Of a stretch of 64,000 nucleotides of DNA, positions 17,549 through 25,658 are shown in pieces. Origin of the DNA: an uncultured bacterium (GTDB lineage: Bacteria; Myxococcota_A; Polyangia; Polyangiales; Houyiibacteriaceae); NCBI GenBank assembly GCA_938024995.1, contig CALJDU010000034.1, positions 82,046 to 146,045 of the forward strand, in the 5' to 3' direction. The position numbers and the translations under genes were made by a program. A model generated the notes under the pieces. It was not told where the DNA came from, searched no databases, and saw only the letters and a program-made list of their open reading frames with translations. Position 1 is the first letter of the stretch; each line of letters begins with the position of its first letter.

Positions 17549-19138
17549 GTGCAACGCGCTCAGCGTCTCCGCGCCACCTTCGGGGTACTGGTGTTCGTGA
17601 TCACCACCGTGGCGATGGGGTGTTCGGTCGATCGGTCCCCGCTCGGCCCCGCAGACAGTGGCCGGACCCGAACCGGTTGCGCGACGGACGAAGACTGCGG
17701 GGACGGGATCAGCTGTACCGCCGACGTCTGCCGAGAGCGCGAGTGCATCCATCTCCCCGAAGACGAGGCGTGCGGTGAACAGGAAGAGTGCACGCTCGAG
17801 GGGTGCGTGCGGCTGCCGTGCGATCCTTCGCGCTGCGAGCTCGGCCCCTGCGAGACCGCGACCTGCGAAGGTGACGTGTGCGTTGTGCGGCCGGGTTGCT
17901 CCGCTTCGGAGTGTTGCGTCGAGGGCGCGTGCCTCAACTGCGATGACGGGAACTCATGCACCGAAGACATTTGCTCGGAGCGAGAGGGCGGGCGTTGTGA
18001 GTACGTCGCGACGGGGGCCGGGGGCGACTGCGAGACAGGCGATTTCTGCGAACTGGGCGAGTGCCGCGGGCGAAGCTGTGAGGTCGTGGGCGAGCGCTGT
18101 TCGGGTGAGCTCGTCTGCAACCCCGACGATCGCGTCTGCGTAGGGTGTCGCTCAAGCTCGGACTGTCCTGACGAAGAAGTCACGCCCTTTGGCCCCTGTG
18201 AGTTCGACGCTTTCTGCGACAGCGAGGGCACGAAGTCGCGCACGGTGACCACCTACGACTGTGCGGGCGACACGTGCGTCTCCACCGCTCGCATCGACGT
18301 CGTCGCGTGCACGCGACCCGACCGCGATGGAACCTCCTGTGGCTTCTCGATGACCGACCCCTGGTCCGGCTGTGAGTTCGACGGAGAGTGCGCCGAGCTC
18401 ACCGACGACGAGATCCAAGAGATGCGAAATGAAGTCTGCCAACGCGGCGAATGCGTCGTCGTTCGCACGACTGCCACGCGCTCGTGTTCGCGAGATACCG
18501 ATGGTCGCGCTTGCGCCCCGATGGACCGGTGCGCGATGACCGCCGCGTGCACGGACGGCACCTGCGAGGCAACCGCCATGGTCGCGTGTCCCGACCTGAC
18601 ACCGAGCGACTGCACCGCACCCGCGTGCGACCCGGCGACGGGCGCGTGTGTGCCGGCGCCTGTTGCCGACGGCTTGCCGTGCAGCCTCGCCGACCGCTGC
18701 ATGGCGGGCGGGACCTGCACCGCGGGAGTGTGCGGCGGCGGAACGCCGATGGACTGCGACGATGACAACGTCTGCACGGCCGATGCCTGCAGCGACGGGG
18801 TCTGCGTCTACGAGGCGCGAGACGGCGCCGCGTGCGGCGGACCCGGCTGCGCCGCAAGGACGTGTGTCGGCTCCACATGTGGCGAGAGGGTCGGCTGTTC
18901 GCCGAGCGAAGAGGTCTGTCACATCAGCACCTGCGACGAGGTGTCGGGAGAGTGCGACTCGGCGGAGGCGGAAGACGGCGCGCCGTGTCGCATCTGCGGC
19001 GTCGAGAGCCGCTGCGATGGTGGAGAGTGCTACGACTCGTGCCCCGACAGCTGCACCGCTCCGGGAGGCGGAGACTGTGACAGCTGCGGGTGCGACGAGG
19101 AAGCCGGCGCGTGTGGCTGCCTCGACGGTCCTGACTGA
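17549..19138 (+). CDS. Cysteine-rich secreted lipoprotein
   Basis: A 529-residue protein starting with GTG at 17549, with a lipoprotein signal peptide (VAMGC, Cys25). The mature part is extremely rich in cysteine, with repeated short units such as CATDEDCGDGISCTADVC, CDDGNSCTEDIC and CDDDNVCTADACSDGVC, i.e. the C-x-D-G/D-N-x-C-T-x-D-x-C type found in many large myxobacterial surface proteins. These presumably form stacked disulfide-bonded modules on the cell surface. No enzymatic motif was seen. It stands alone between the inverted repeat and the convergent acyl-CoA dehydrogenase genes. Surface adhesion or structural roles are guesses from composition. Confidence 0.75.
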   Translation: MQRAQRLRATFGVLVFVITTVAMGCSVDRSPLGPADSGRTRTGCATDEDCGDGISCTADVCRERECIHLPEDEACGEQEECTLEGCVRLPCDPSRCELGPCETATCEGDVCVVRPGCSASECCVEGACLNCDDGNSCTEDICSEREGGRCEYVATGAGGDCETGDFCELGECRGRSCEVVGERCSGELVCNPDDRVCVGCRSSSDCPDEEVTPFGPCEFDAFCDSEGTKSRTVTTYDCAGDTCVSTARIDVVACTRPDRDGTSCGFSMTDPWSGCEFDGECAELTDDEIQEMRNEVCQRGECVVVRTTATRSCSRDTDGRACAPMDRCAMTAACTDGTCEATAMVACPDLTPSDCTAPACDPATGACVPAPVADGLPCSLADRCMAGGTCTAGVCGGGTPMDCDDDNVCTADACSDGVCVYEARDGAACGGPGCAARTCVGSTCGERVGCSPSEEVCHISTCDEVSGECDSAEAEDGAPCRICGVESRCDGGECYDSCPDSCTAPGGGDCDSCGCDEEAGACGCLDGPD

Positions 19139-19147
19139 GGGAGTCGG

Positions 19148-20266
19148 CTAGCTCGTGAACGCGTCACGTGCGGCGAAGCGCTTCACGTGATGGGTCGAGT
19201 CTCCAAAGAGACCCGAGAGCGCCTGCATGCGCTTGAAGTAGAGCCCGATGTCATGCTCGTCGGTCACGCCCACGCCGCCATGGAGCTGCACCGCTTCGCG
19301 GCTGACCTTCTGTCCGCTCTGTCCGAGCAAGTGCTTGGCGGCGCTCACCGACGCGCGACGTGATTCGTCATCGTCGTTGTCGACCTGGTCATAGGCCTCG
19401 AGCCCGATGGAGCCGAGGAGCTGGACCTCGACGAACATCTCGACCGCGCGGTGCTGAAGCGCCTGGAAGAAGCCGATCGGGACGCCGAACTGCTCGCGCG
19501 TCTTGAGGTACTCCACCGTCACGTCCAGCATGCGCTGCGCGACGCCGTTGCCTTCCGCGACCGCCGCTGTCGCGGCGTAGTCGAGGACGCGATCCAGAAT
19601 CGCCTCACCATCCGTCGTGAGCACCGCGCCGGGCGCGACCTGCGCGCCGGTGAGCTTCACCCAACCGGCGTGGCGTCCGTCGATCGCGCGGACGCGAGTG
19701 ATCTCGACGCCGTCGGCCTTGGGATCTACGACGAACAAGCCCACACCGTCGTCGGTCTTCGCGCTGCACACGATGTGGTCCGCGGCGTGCGCGCCGAGGG
19801 CGAAGATCTTCTCGCCGTTGAGCACGTACCCGTCGGCGTTCTTCTCTGCCGTCGCGGTCGCGCTCGTTCCATAGCGCGAACCGCGCTCCGCGTAGGCGAG
19901 CGCCAGGGTCTGCTCCCCCGCAATCATTTTGGGCAGGTACGCCGCGTGCTGCTCCGCGTTGCCCGCGCGCAGGATGGTCATCCCGCCGAGGACGACGCTG
20001 GAGAGGAAGGGCTCAGGGACGAGGTTCTTGCCGAGCTCCTGGAGCACGATGCAGACGTCCGCGAACGTTCCGCCGAATCCGTCGACCGACTCGGGGAAGG
20101 GGAGGGAGAGCCAACCGAGCTCCCCCATCTCGCGCCACATCTTCTTGTCGTAACCAGCGTCGCTGTCGCGGAGCTCGCGGAAACGCTCCACAGGCGAGCG
20201 CTGCTTGACGAAATCGGCGACGCTCTGGCGGAGCATCTCTTGCTCTTCGGTGAGATCGAAATCCAT
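19148..20266 (-). CDS. Acyl-CoA dehydrogenase, downstream subunit of a tandem pair
   Basis: A 372-residue acyl-CoA dehydrogenase. The start is the ATG at 20266 (MDFDLTEEQEMLRQS), whose A is shared with the TAA stop of the upstream gene (TAATG). The N-terminal helical domain, middle beta domain (LALAYAERGSRYGT) and C-terminal helical domain with AVQLHGGVGVTDEHDIGLYF are all present. It is shorter and more divergent than its partner. Overlapping pairs of acyl-CoA dehydrogenase genes resemble those encoding heteromeric enzymes for bulky substrates such as steroid side chains in actinobacteria, so a heteromer with the product of the upstream gene is plausible. The substrate is not known. Confidence 0.88.
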   Translation of the reverse strand: MDFDLTEEQEMLRQSVADFVKQRSPVERFRELRDSDAGYDKKMWREMGELGWLSLPFPESVDGFGGTFADVCIVLQELGKNLVPEPFLSSVVLGGMTILRAGNAEQHAAYLPKMIAGEQTLALAYAERGSRYGTSATATAEKNADGYVLNGEKIFALGAHAADHIVCSAKTDDGVGLFVVDPKADGVEITRVRAIDGRHAGWVKLTGAQVAPGAVLTTDGEAILDRVLDYAATAAVAEGNGVAQRMLDVTVEYLKTREQFGVPIGFFQALQHRAVEMFVEVQLLGSIGLEAYDQVDNDDDESRRASVSAAKHLLGQSGQKVSREAVQLHGGVGVTDEHDIGLYFKRMQALSGLFGDSTHHVKRFAARDAFTS

Positions 20267-21477
20267 TACTTCGCTCCCTTCGGCGCGCGCTTCGGCGGCT
20301 TGGTCGGCAAGCCCAAAATGAGCTTGGAGATGATGTTCTTTTGAATCTCGCTGCTGCCGGCGTAGATGGTGGTCGCGCGGTTGTAGCAAAAGGACGAACC
20401 GACCCATTGCTCGATCGCGGGGACCACGCCTTCTTCGTTAAACCAGGCGAGCGCGTTGTGTCCCATGAGCTCCATGCAGAGCTCGTCAAGCTCCTGCACG
20501 AGGACGCTCCCGACGAGCTTGAGGATCGAGCTCTCCGGCCCCGGGTGCTTGCCCTTTTGCTGCTCCGCGAGGGCGCGGTAGTTCGTCATCTGGTGCGCGC
20601 GGAGCCGCATCTCCAGCGCGGCGAGTCGCTCACGCCAGCGCGGGTCATCGATGAGCGGCGCACCGTTGTCGAAGGTGTTGGCCGCGATGCGCTTCGCGAG
20701 CCGGAGCGTGCGCTGTGCTTGTCCAACGCCCGCGACCAACGTTCGCTCGTGACCGAGCAGCGCCTTCGCGAGACCCCAGCCACCGTTGAGCGGTCCGAGC
20801 AGGTTCTCTTTCGGCACCTTCACCTCTTCGAAGAAGGTGTCAGCGAACGCGGGCGTGTTGCCGAGCGTGAGCATAGGCTTGGCCTCGACGCCTGGCGCGT
20901 CCATCGGGATCAGCAAAAACGAGATGCCCGCTTGCTTCTTCACGGTCTCGTCGGTGCGGACCAAGCAGAAGATCCAGTCGGCGTGCTGCGCGTAGGTCGT
21001 CCAGGTCTTTTGCCCTGTTACGACGAAGTGATCGCCCTTGTCGACCGCGCGCGTCCGCAGCGACGCGAGATCACTTCCCGCGTTCGGCTCGCTGTAGCCC
21101 TGGCACCAGATCTCTTCGCCGGAGAGGATCTTGGGGAGGAAGCGTGCCTTCTGCGCGTCGGTGCCGAAACGTTGAATGAGCGGGCCGACCATCGCGAGGC
21201 CGAACGGCGACAGGACCGGCGCGCCCGCGAGCTCAAGCTCCTCCGACAAGATGAAGCGCTTGGTCGCCGTGAACCCCGGACCGCCAAACTCCTCCGGCCA
21301 GCCCCACGCGACCCACCCCTTGTTGAAGAGGATCTTGTGCCACTCCATGATCTCGTCGTGCGTGAAGTGCGCCGCGGCGTCCGCCTTGGCTTTGATGTGG
21401 GGCGGCATCGCCGAGTGAATGAAGGCGCGCGCTTCTTCTCGAAAGGCGCGCTCGTCGGCTGAAAAAGACAGGTCCAT
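20266..21477 (-). CDS. Acyl-CoA dehydrogenase, upstream subunit of a tandem pair
   Basis: A 403-residue acyl-CoA dehydrogenase of normal length starting at the ATG at 21477 (MDLSFSADERAFREEARAF). Typical features are EEFGGPGFTATKRFILSEEL, the FAD/substrate segment WCQGYSEPNAGSDLASLRT, FVVTGQKTWTTYAQHADW, and the C-terminal FAD-binding RATTIYAGSSEIQKNI. The enzyme would oxidise an acyl-CoA to the enoyl-CoA, passing electrons to ETF. It is coupled by a one-base overlap to the second acyl-CoA dehydrogenase gene. The upstream in-frame extension reads through the neighbouring divergent gene region and is rejected. Confidence 0.9.
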   Translation of the reverse strand: MDLSFSADERAFREEARAFIHSAMPPHIKAKADAAAHFTHDEIMEWHKILFNKGWVAWGWPEEFGGPGFTATKRFILSEELELAGAPVLSPFGLAMVGPLIQRFGTDAQKARFLPKILSGEEIWCQGYSEPNAGSDLASLRTRAVDKGDHFVVTGQKTWTTYAQHADWIFCLVRTDETVKKQAGISFLLIPMDAPGVEAKPMLTLGNTPAFADTFFEEVKVPKENLLGPLNGGWGLAKALLGHERTLVAGVGQAQRTLRLAKRIAANTFDNGAPLIDDPRWRERLAALEMRLRAHQMTNYRALAEQQKGKHPGPESSILKLVGSVLVQELDELCMELMGHNALAWFNEEGVVPAIEQWVGSSFCYNRATTIYAGSSEIQKNIISKLILGLPTKPPKRAPKGAK

Positions 21478-21550
21478 AGCGGGCGGCAGTGTACGTCTTT
21501 TGCGTCGCTGCTCCGTGTGGAACCGCAGAGCGCCGGGTAGACTCCGGCGG

Positions 21551-22075
21551 ATGCCGTGCCGAACCCTCTTGTACGTGATCCTCACTGTGTTCAGCTCGCT
21601 CCTCGCCGCGTGTGGAAGCGCTGAGCGCGCACCCGTGCCGGTCTCCGCGCGAGCCGCGAGCGAACCGTTGGCGCAAGAGGTCCCCGCGATCACGACCGTG
21701 GGGACCCCGACCACGGCGAGCGTGACGCACCAGGTCGTCTTCTCCAACGTTCGATCGGTTCCGCGATGCTTCTACTTCAGCGGCCCCGACGTGCCGGAAG
21801 CCGACATCCGCGACCGTTTCCCAGTCGCGGCGTCACTGGAACGCGATGGTGAGCTCAACGTGCTGCGCTTCTCTTCGTCGGCTGTGTTCCGAGGGGCGGA
21901 GGGCCAGCCGCTTGAGCGGGTGACGACCTACGAGTACCAAGGCAAATGGAGCATCACGGAACGCATCGTGATGACGAGCGCGACGACGGGGTCCTATTCC
22001 TACGAGGAGTGTCACCTCGACGCCGTGGGATGCCCCGGTAACTGCACGCTCACCGCGGACTTGACGTTGCAGTAG
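21551..22075 (+). CDS. Small lipoprotein of unknown function
   Basis: A 174-residue protein beginning at the ATG at 21551, with a clear lipoprotein signal peptide (SSLLAACGS, lipobox Cys21). The mature domain of about 120 residues contains four further cysteines (CFYF, CHLDAVGCPGNC) and alternating polar/hydrophobic strands, compatible with a small disulfide-bonded beta domain. No family was recognised. Upstream in-frame codons back to 21419 run antisense to the acyl-CoA dehydrogenase start and are not counted. Its 3' end overlaps the 3' end of the convergent TlpA-like gene by 26 bases. Confidence 0.6.
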   Translation: MPCRTLLYVILTVFSSLLAACGSAERAPVPVSARAASEPLAQEVPAITTVGTPTTASVTHQVVFSNVRSVPRCFYFSGPDVPEADIRDRFPVAASLERDGELNVLRFSSSAVFRGAEGQPLERVTTYEYQGKWSITERIVMTSATTGSYSYEECHLDAVGCPGNCTLTADLTLQ

Positions 22076-22562
22076 CGGCCGTCGCGAGCAGCGCGTCACG
22101 CGCTTCGTCGAACGCGCTCGTTCCTTGGCCAAAGTAACGAACCTCTCCATCGCTCACGACCACGAAGGTCGGGACCACACGCGCGGCCCATCGGATCGCG
22201 GTTCGTCCCGTACATTGCCCTGCGCGAGTGTCACCGAGGTCGGCGACGTGGGGGCGGATGAGAGACCGTCGTTCGTGGCTGAGGAGGAGGACGTCGACCC
22301 CCGGTCGAGACGCGAGCGCGGGGAGCGCTGGAAGGACATCCGCACACGAGCGGCACCAGCTCGCGAAGAACATGATCAACGTCGGTCGGTCGCGTAGCGT
22401 CAGCGCCTCGCCGTCCATGGACCGCGCGCGAAATTCCTCCGGGGCACGCTGACCCAGCGTGAGCGCCAAGGGGCGCGCGATACGATCCTGTGCGCTCCGA
22501 TCTTGTGCGTTCGCCCCGGTCGTGACCAGAAGGAGGAGCGTCAGGAGGTGCGCGGCACGCAT
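22050..22562 (-). CDS. TlpA-like thioredoxin-fold protein, exported
   Basis: A 170-residue protein with an N-terminal signal peptide (LLTLLLLVTTGANA). The mature part is a TlpA/ResA-like thioredoxin fold with the redox motif WCRSC (Cys70 and Cys73) in MFFASWCRSCADVLPALPAL, and a cis-proline region VVPTFVVVSDGEVRYFG. Such proteins reduce or oxidise disulfides in the periplasm, for example in cytochrome c maturation or for secreted cysteine-rich proteins. The ATG at 22562 is preferred over a GTG at 22577. Given the large number of cysteine-rich surface proteins in the window, a general thiol-redox role is plausible but not shown. Confidence 0.8.
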   Translation of the reverse strand: MRAAHLLTLLLLVTTGANAQDRSAQDRIARPLALTLGQRAPEEFRARSMDGEALTLRDRPTLIMFFASWCRSCADVLPALPALASRPGVDVLLLSHERRSLIRPHVADLGDTRAGQCTGRTAIRWAARVVPTFVVVSDGEVRYFGQGTSAFDEARDALLATAATATSSPR

Positions 22563-22618
22563 ACTCCGGCTTAGCACGCCGCGTTGACGCCGAGCGAGGC
22601 CGCGGCGACGATGCGACC

Positions 22619-23056
22619 ATGCCGCTTCGCGCCGCCCTCTTCGCGCTGACCCTCGTTTCTGCGTTTCGCTTCTGTGGGGATGACGAGCCGGTTCCCGTTC
22701 CCGAAGCCTCGGCTCCGACCGAGCCCGCGGCCGTCGCGCCGACCGAGCCAGAGCTTCCGCCCATTCCGCCTCCCGTCATCGAGACGGAGGGCACGATGTG
22801 CGAGCGCGCCTACGCCGGCGTCCTGCAGAAAATCGAGAACGTCCGGAACCACCCCGCCGCCGCCGCGATGATGCCGCATCTGCCGGAGCCGCCACCGCGT
22901 GAGCGCTTCTTGGAAGGGTGCGGGCTGTTGCCGGAGGAGATGCAGGAGTGTCTCCATCCCGACTACGCAGGCGCACACACGGCGGAGTGTCAGAGCCGTC
23001 GTGATCGCGTCGATGTGGAGGTGCTCCGTCGCGCGATGGCGATCGTCGCGCCATGA
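22619..23056 (+). CDS. Small exported protein at the head of the vWA/tubulin-like locus
   Basis: A 145-residue protein with an N-terminal hydrophobic signal (LRAALFALTLVSAFRFCGDDE); a cysteine follows, but the lipobox is poor (Phe at -1). A Pro/Glu/Val-rich linker of about 30 residues follows, then a domain of about 85 residues with conserved-looking cysteines (MCERAYAG, GCGLLP, ECLHPDY, ECQSRR). No family was recognised. Its TGA overlaps the ATG of the vWA gene (ATGA at 23053-23056), so the two are translationally coupled and the small protein is probably a periplasmic partner of the vWA protein. Confidence 0.6.
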   Translation: MPLRAALFALTLVSAFRFCGDDEPVPVPEASAPTEPAAVAPTEPELPPIPPPVIETEGTMCERAYAGVLQKIENVRNHPAAAAMMPHLPEPPPRERFLEGCGLLPEEMQECLHPDYAGAHTAECQSRRDRVDVEVLRRAMAIVAP

Positions 23057-25515
23057 ATCAGAAACTCGCGGCATACATATGCGTCTTGGCCGCGCTCTCG
23101 TTCGGCGCGCCGGCGATGGCCTCTGCGCAGGCCTCTTACGGTCAGTACCTGGTGATCATCGACGACTCGGGATCGATGGATCAATCCGATCCGCGACACC
23201 TCGTCGTGATGGCCTCTCTCGCGCTCGCGGCGGGACTGGAAGACGGTGACCAGGTGATGCTCGCGGGCCTCAACGAGCTCGCGCGTGGCGAGGTCGCGGG
23301 GCCGCGCTTCGTTTCGCCTCGCGTTTTGCTGGCGGGACGAGACGGCGCAGAGGGACCGCGCCCGCTCACCGGCCCGAGGCCCACGCGCCTGGGCGCGCAC
23401 CGCGGGAACACACCTTGTCGCGACGCGCTCGATCGCGCGAAGACGGTCTTGAACGCGGTCGCCTCCGCCGGTGCGCCGCAGACGCTCTTGTTGCTCACGG
23501 ATGGAGCGTGCTCTGGTTCCGTCGCCCGCGCGGCGGACTGGCTGCAGGACATACGAAGCGCCCGCGAGGATCGCTTTCGCTTTGTGCTCTTGATGCGAGA
23601 AGGGCGGGCGCGTCCGGATCGTCGCTTGCTTGAGTACGCCCGCCGAACTGGATGGGAAGGCGAAGCGTCCGTGAGCTTTGACGCGCGCGCTCTGCTCCGC
23701 GCCTTTGCCGATGTGCTCTCCTTCAGCCGCGGCCTTCGCTACGATGATGGCGGCCGCGTCGGTCTCGAGCGAACCTTCGCGGGTGCCCGCGCGGTCCGCT
23801 CGCTGGCGATCAGTGAGCAGCCGATCGAGCGCATCGGACTCGAACGCGTCGCGCGAAGCGGCGCGACCCCCATCACGGGCGGGCCAACGTTTCGGGAGCT
23901 GACACATGGGTGGAGCTTCCGCGTCGCGTCGGGCGCGCCGTCCGATGAGCCGTTCGCGGTCCGCTCAGGATCGCCAGGGGTCGAGGTGCTGGTGATCCCG
24001 GTGTACGGACGACTCACGATCGAGGCGGTCGTGGGTCGATGCAACGTCACCACCGCGCCGCCGTTCCCGTGGACCACCGAGCGCGCGGTCCGGGCCGGGC
24101 AGCCAGCCTGCGCGTGGGCGCGACTCGTCGGCGATGGCGGCGAGACGATCATGCCCGGGAGCTCTTTCGAGTTCGAGATGGAGCTGTGCGATGACTGGTC
24201 CTGCGAGACCGCCAGCGCGATGCAGCCGAGCGGCGACGGAACGTTCAACGCGCAGCTCGGTTCGTTTCCTGAAGGACGGCACGAGCGCGCGTTTCGAGCA
24301 CGCGGGGGCGCGCTGGCGTTTCCGGTCAAGGCGCGCCGCGGGTTCGCCTCGGTGACGTTCGGGATTCACCAGGTCACGCGACAGAGCGCCCCGAGCCTCC
24401 CCATCGAATCGGTAGAGCTGGGCGAGCTGCCGAAAGAGACGAGCGATGAGCTCGGCTTGGTCGTCCGTGGATCCTATCCCGCGGGGACCCGCGCGGCCTT
24501 GAGCTGCGACGCCTCAGATGGCGCGGCGTCGGCGTGTCTGCGTTGCGAGCTGGAAGGGCCCAGCTCGGTCACGTTGCAAGACCAGATGAACCTGCAGGTT
24601 CGCGTGACCGCCGATCCATTTTGTGACGCGGTGAGCGGGCAGGGCGACCGCGCGCTCCCCTTTACGGTCTCGCTGCGCATCGCGCCCGACTCCGCGGTGA
24701 TCGCGCCGTACGTTCTCCCGATCCGCGGCGCCCTGCGCTACGCCAACGCGGCACCCGTTTCGGTCGAGGTGGTTGGCGGAAGCGAAACGAGCGCCGCGGT
24801 AGTCGTGCCCGGACCGCTGGCGCAAAGTGACGTCAGCGCGGAGGTCGCGTTCGACAAGCGCGGGCTCAACGTCACCGCGGTCGCGCCTGGGACGCTGCGC
24901 GCGAACGCGGAGACGCGCACGGTCGAGGTGACGCTCAACGCCGAAGCGAGCGATTGCTGCAGCCCCGGGACCTACGAAGGTGTGCTCTCCCTCCGCACCG
25001 GCGAATCGGTCGGACACGTTCCGGTCTCGGTGACCGTGACGGATCCGGGGTGGTGGATCTGCCCGGGCAAGAAAATCTTGCGTTGGCTCATCGCGGTGCT
25101 GTTCACGTTGCTGCTTATCTGGGTCGTCCGCGGCTTCCTGACCCCGGCGAAGTTCCGCGACGGCTCGGTGTTGCTCTACGCGGAGTCACACAAAGCGCTC
25201 ACCTCGCTCCGTGATGGCGATGATGGGTGGCGACTCCTCAAGCGCTTCACCGAGACCCACCGCGGGTTTCGGAAAGACGCGACCCTGCACCTGGGCGGAC
25301 GCGAGGCGCCCTTGCCCTCGCTCAAGCGGCAGCCAGACGACGCGCAGATCGTGGCGCAATCGGGCGGAAGCGCGACCTTGTTTGTGACCGGTCCGACCAT
25401 CGAACGATTCACTGAGTCGAAGGGCTGGCACGAGCTGGAGCCAGGCGAGTATCCGGTTCCCAACAAGGTGACGCTTCGCCGGGGTGATGAGGTCTACGTG
25501 CAGTTTCGGCGATGA
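23053..25515 (+). CDS. Periplasmic vWA-domain protein with a single transmembrane helix
   Basis: An 820-residue protein. A signal peptide (residues about 1-26, ending ASAQA) is followed by a von Willebrand A domain with the MIDAS motif DDSGSMD at 37-43 and LLLLTDGACSG further on. Then come about 400 residues of beta-rich, Ig-like sequence, a transmembrane helix at about 675-697 (LIAVLFTLLLIWVVRGFL), and a cytoplasmic C-terminal domain of about 120 residues ending in GDEVYVQFRR. Metal-dependent vWA domains bind protein ligands, so this protein could link a periplasmic ligand to a cytoplasmic partner. It is coupled to the small gene before it and lies 143 bases upstream of the tubulin-like gene. 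I infer that it is a membrane component of that system. Confidence 0.82.
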   Translation: MNQKLAAYICVLAALSFGAPAMASAQASYGQYLVIIDDSGSMDQSDPRHLVVMASLALAAGLEDGDQVMLAGLNELARGEVAGPRFVSPRVLLAGRDGAEGPRPLTGPRPTRLGAHRGNTPCRDALDRAKTVLNAVASAGAPQTLLLLTDGACSGSVARAADWLQDIRSAREDRFRFVLLMREGRARPDRRLLEYARRTGWEGEASVSFDARALLRAFADVLSFSRGLRYDDGGRVGLERTFAGARAVRSLAISEQPIERIGLERVARSGATPITGGPTFRELTHGWSFRVASGAPSDEPFAVRSGSPGVEVLVIPVYGRLTIEAVVGRCNVTTAPPFPWTTERAVRAGQPACAWARLVGDGGETIMPGSSFEFEMELCDDWSCETASAMQPSGDGTFNAQLGSFPEGRHERAFRARGGALAFPVKARRGFASVTFGIHQVTRQSAPSLPIESVELGELPKETSDELGLVVRGSYPAGTRAALSCDASDGAASACLRCELEGPSSVTLQDQMNLQVRVTADPFCDAVSGQGDRALPFTVSLRIAPDSAVIAPYVLPIRGALRYANAAPVSVEVVGGSETSAAVVVPGPLAQSDVSAEVAFDKRGLNVTAVAPGTLRANAETRTVEVTLNAEASDCCSPGTYEGVLSLRTGESVGHVPVSVTVTDPGWWICPGKKILRWLIAVLFTLLLIWVVRGFLTPAKFRDGSVLLYAESHKALTSLRDGDDGWRLLKRFTETHRGFRKDATLHLGGREAPLPSLKRQPDDAQIVAQSGGSATLFVTGPTIERFTESKGWHELEPGEYPVPNKVTLRRGDEVYVQFRR

Positions 25516-25658
25516 AGCCGGTCACGTTTGCTCATCGCGATGCGCGGTTTGTGGGGCCACAGAAGGAGCCGCCTTCACGGCGACTCCGGCACCCGCAGGC
25601 GCCCCCTTCATAGTATTGTGCGCTCGCTCGCCCACGCGGGCCCAACCAAGGGAAAAAG

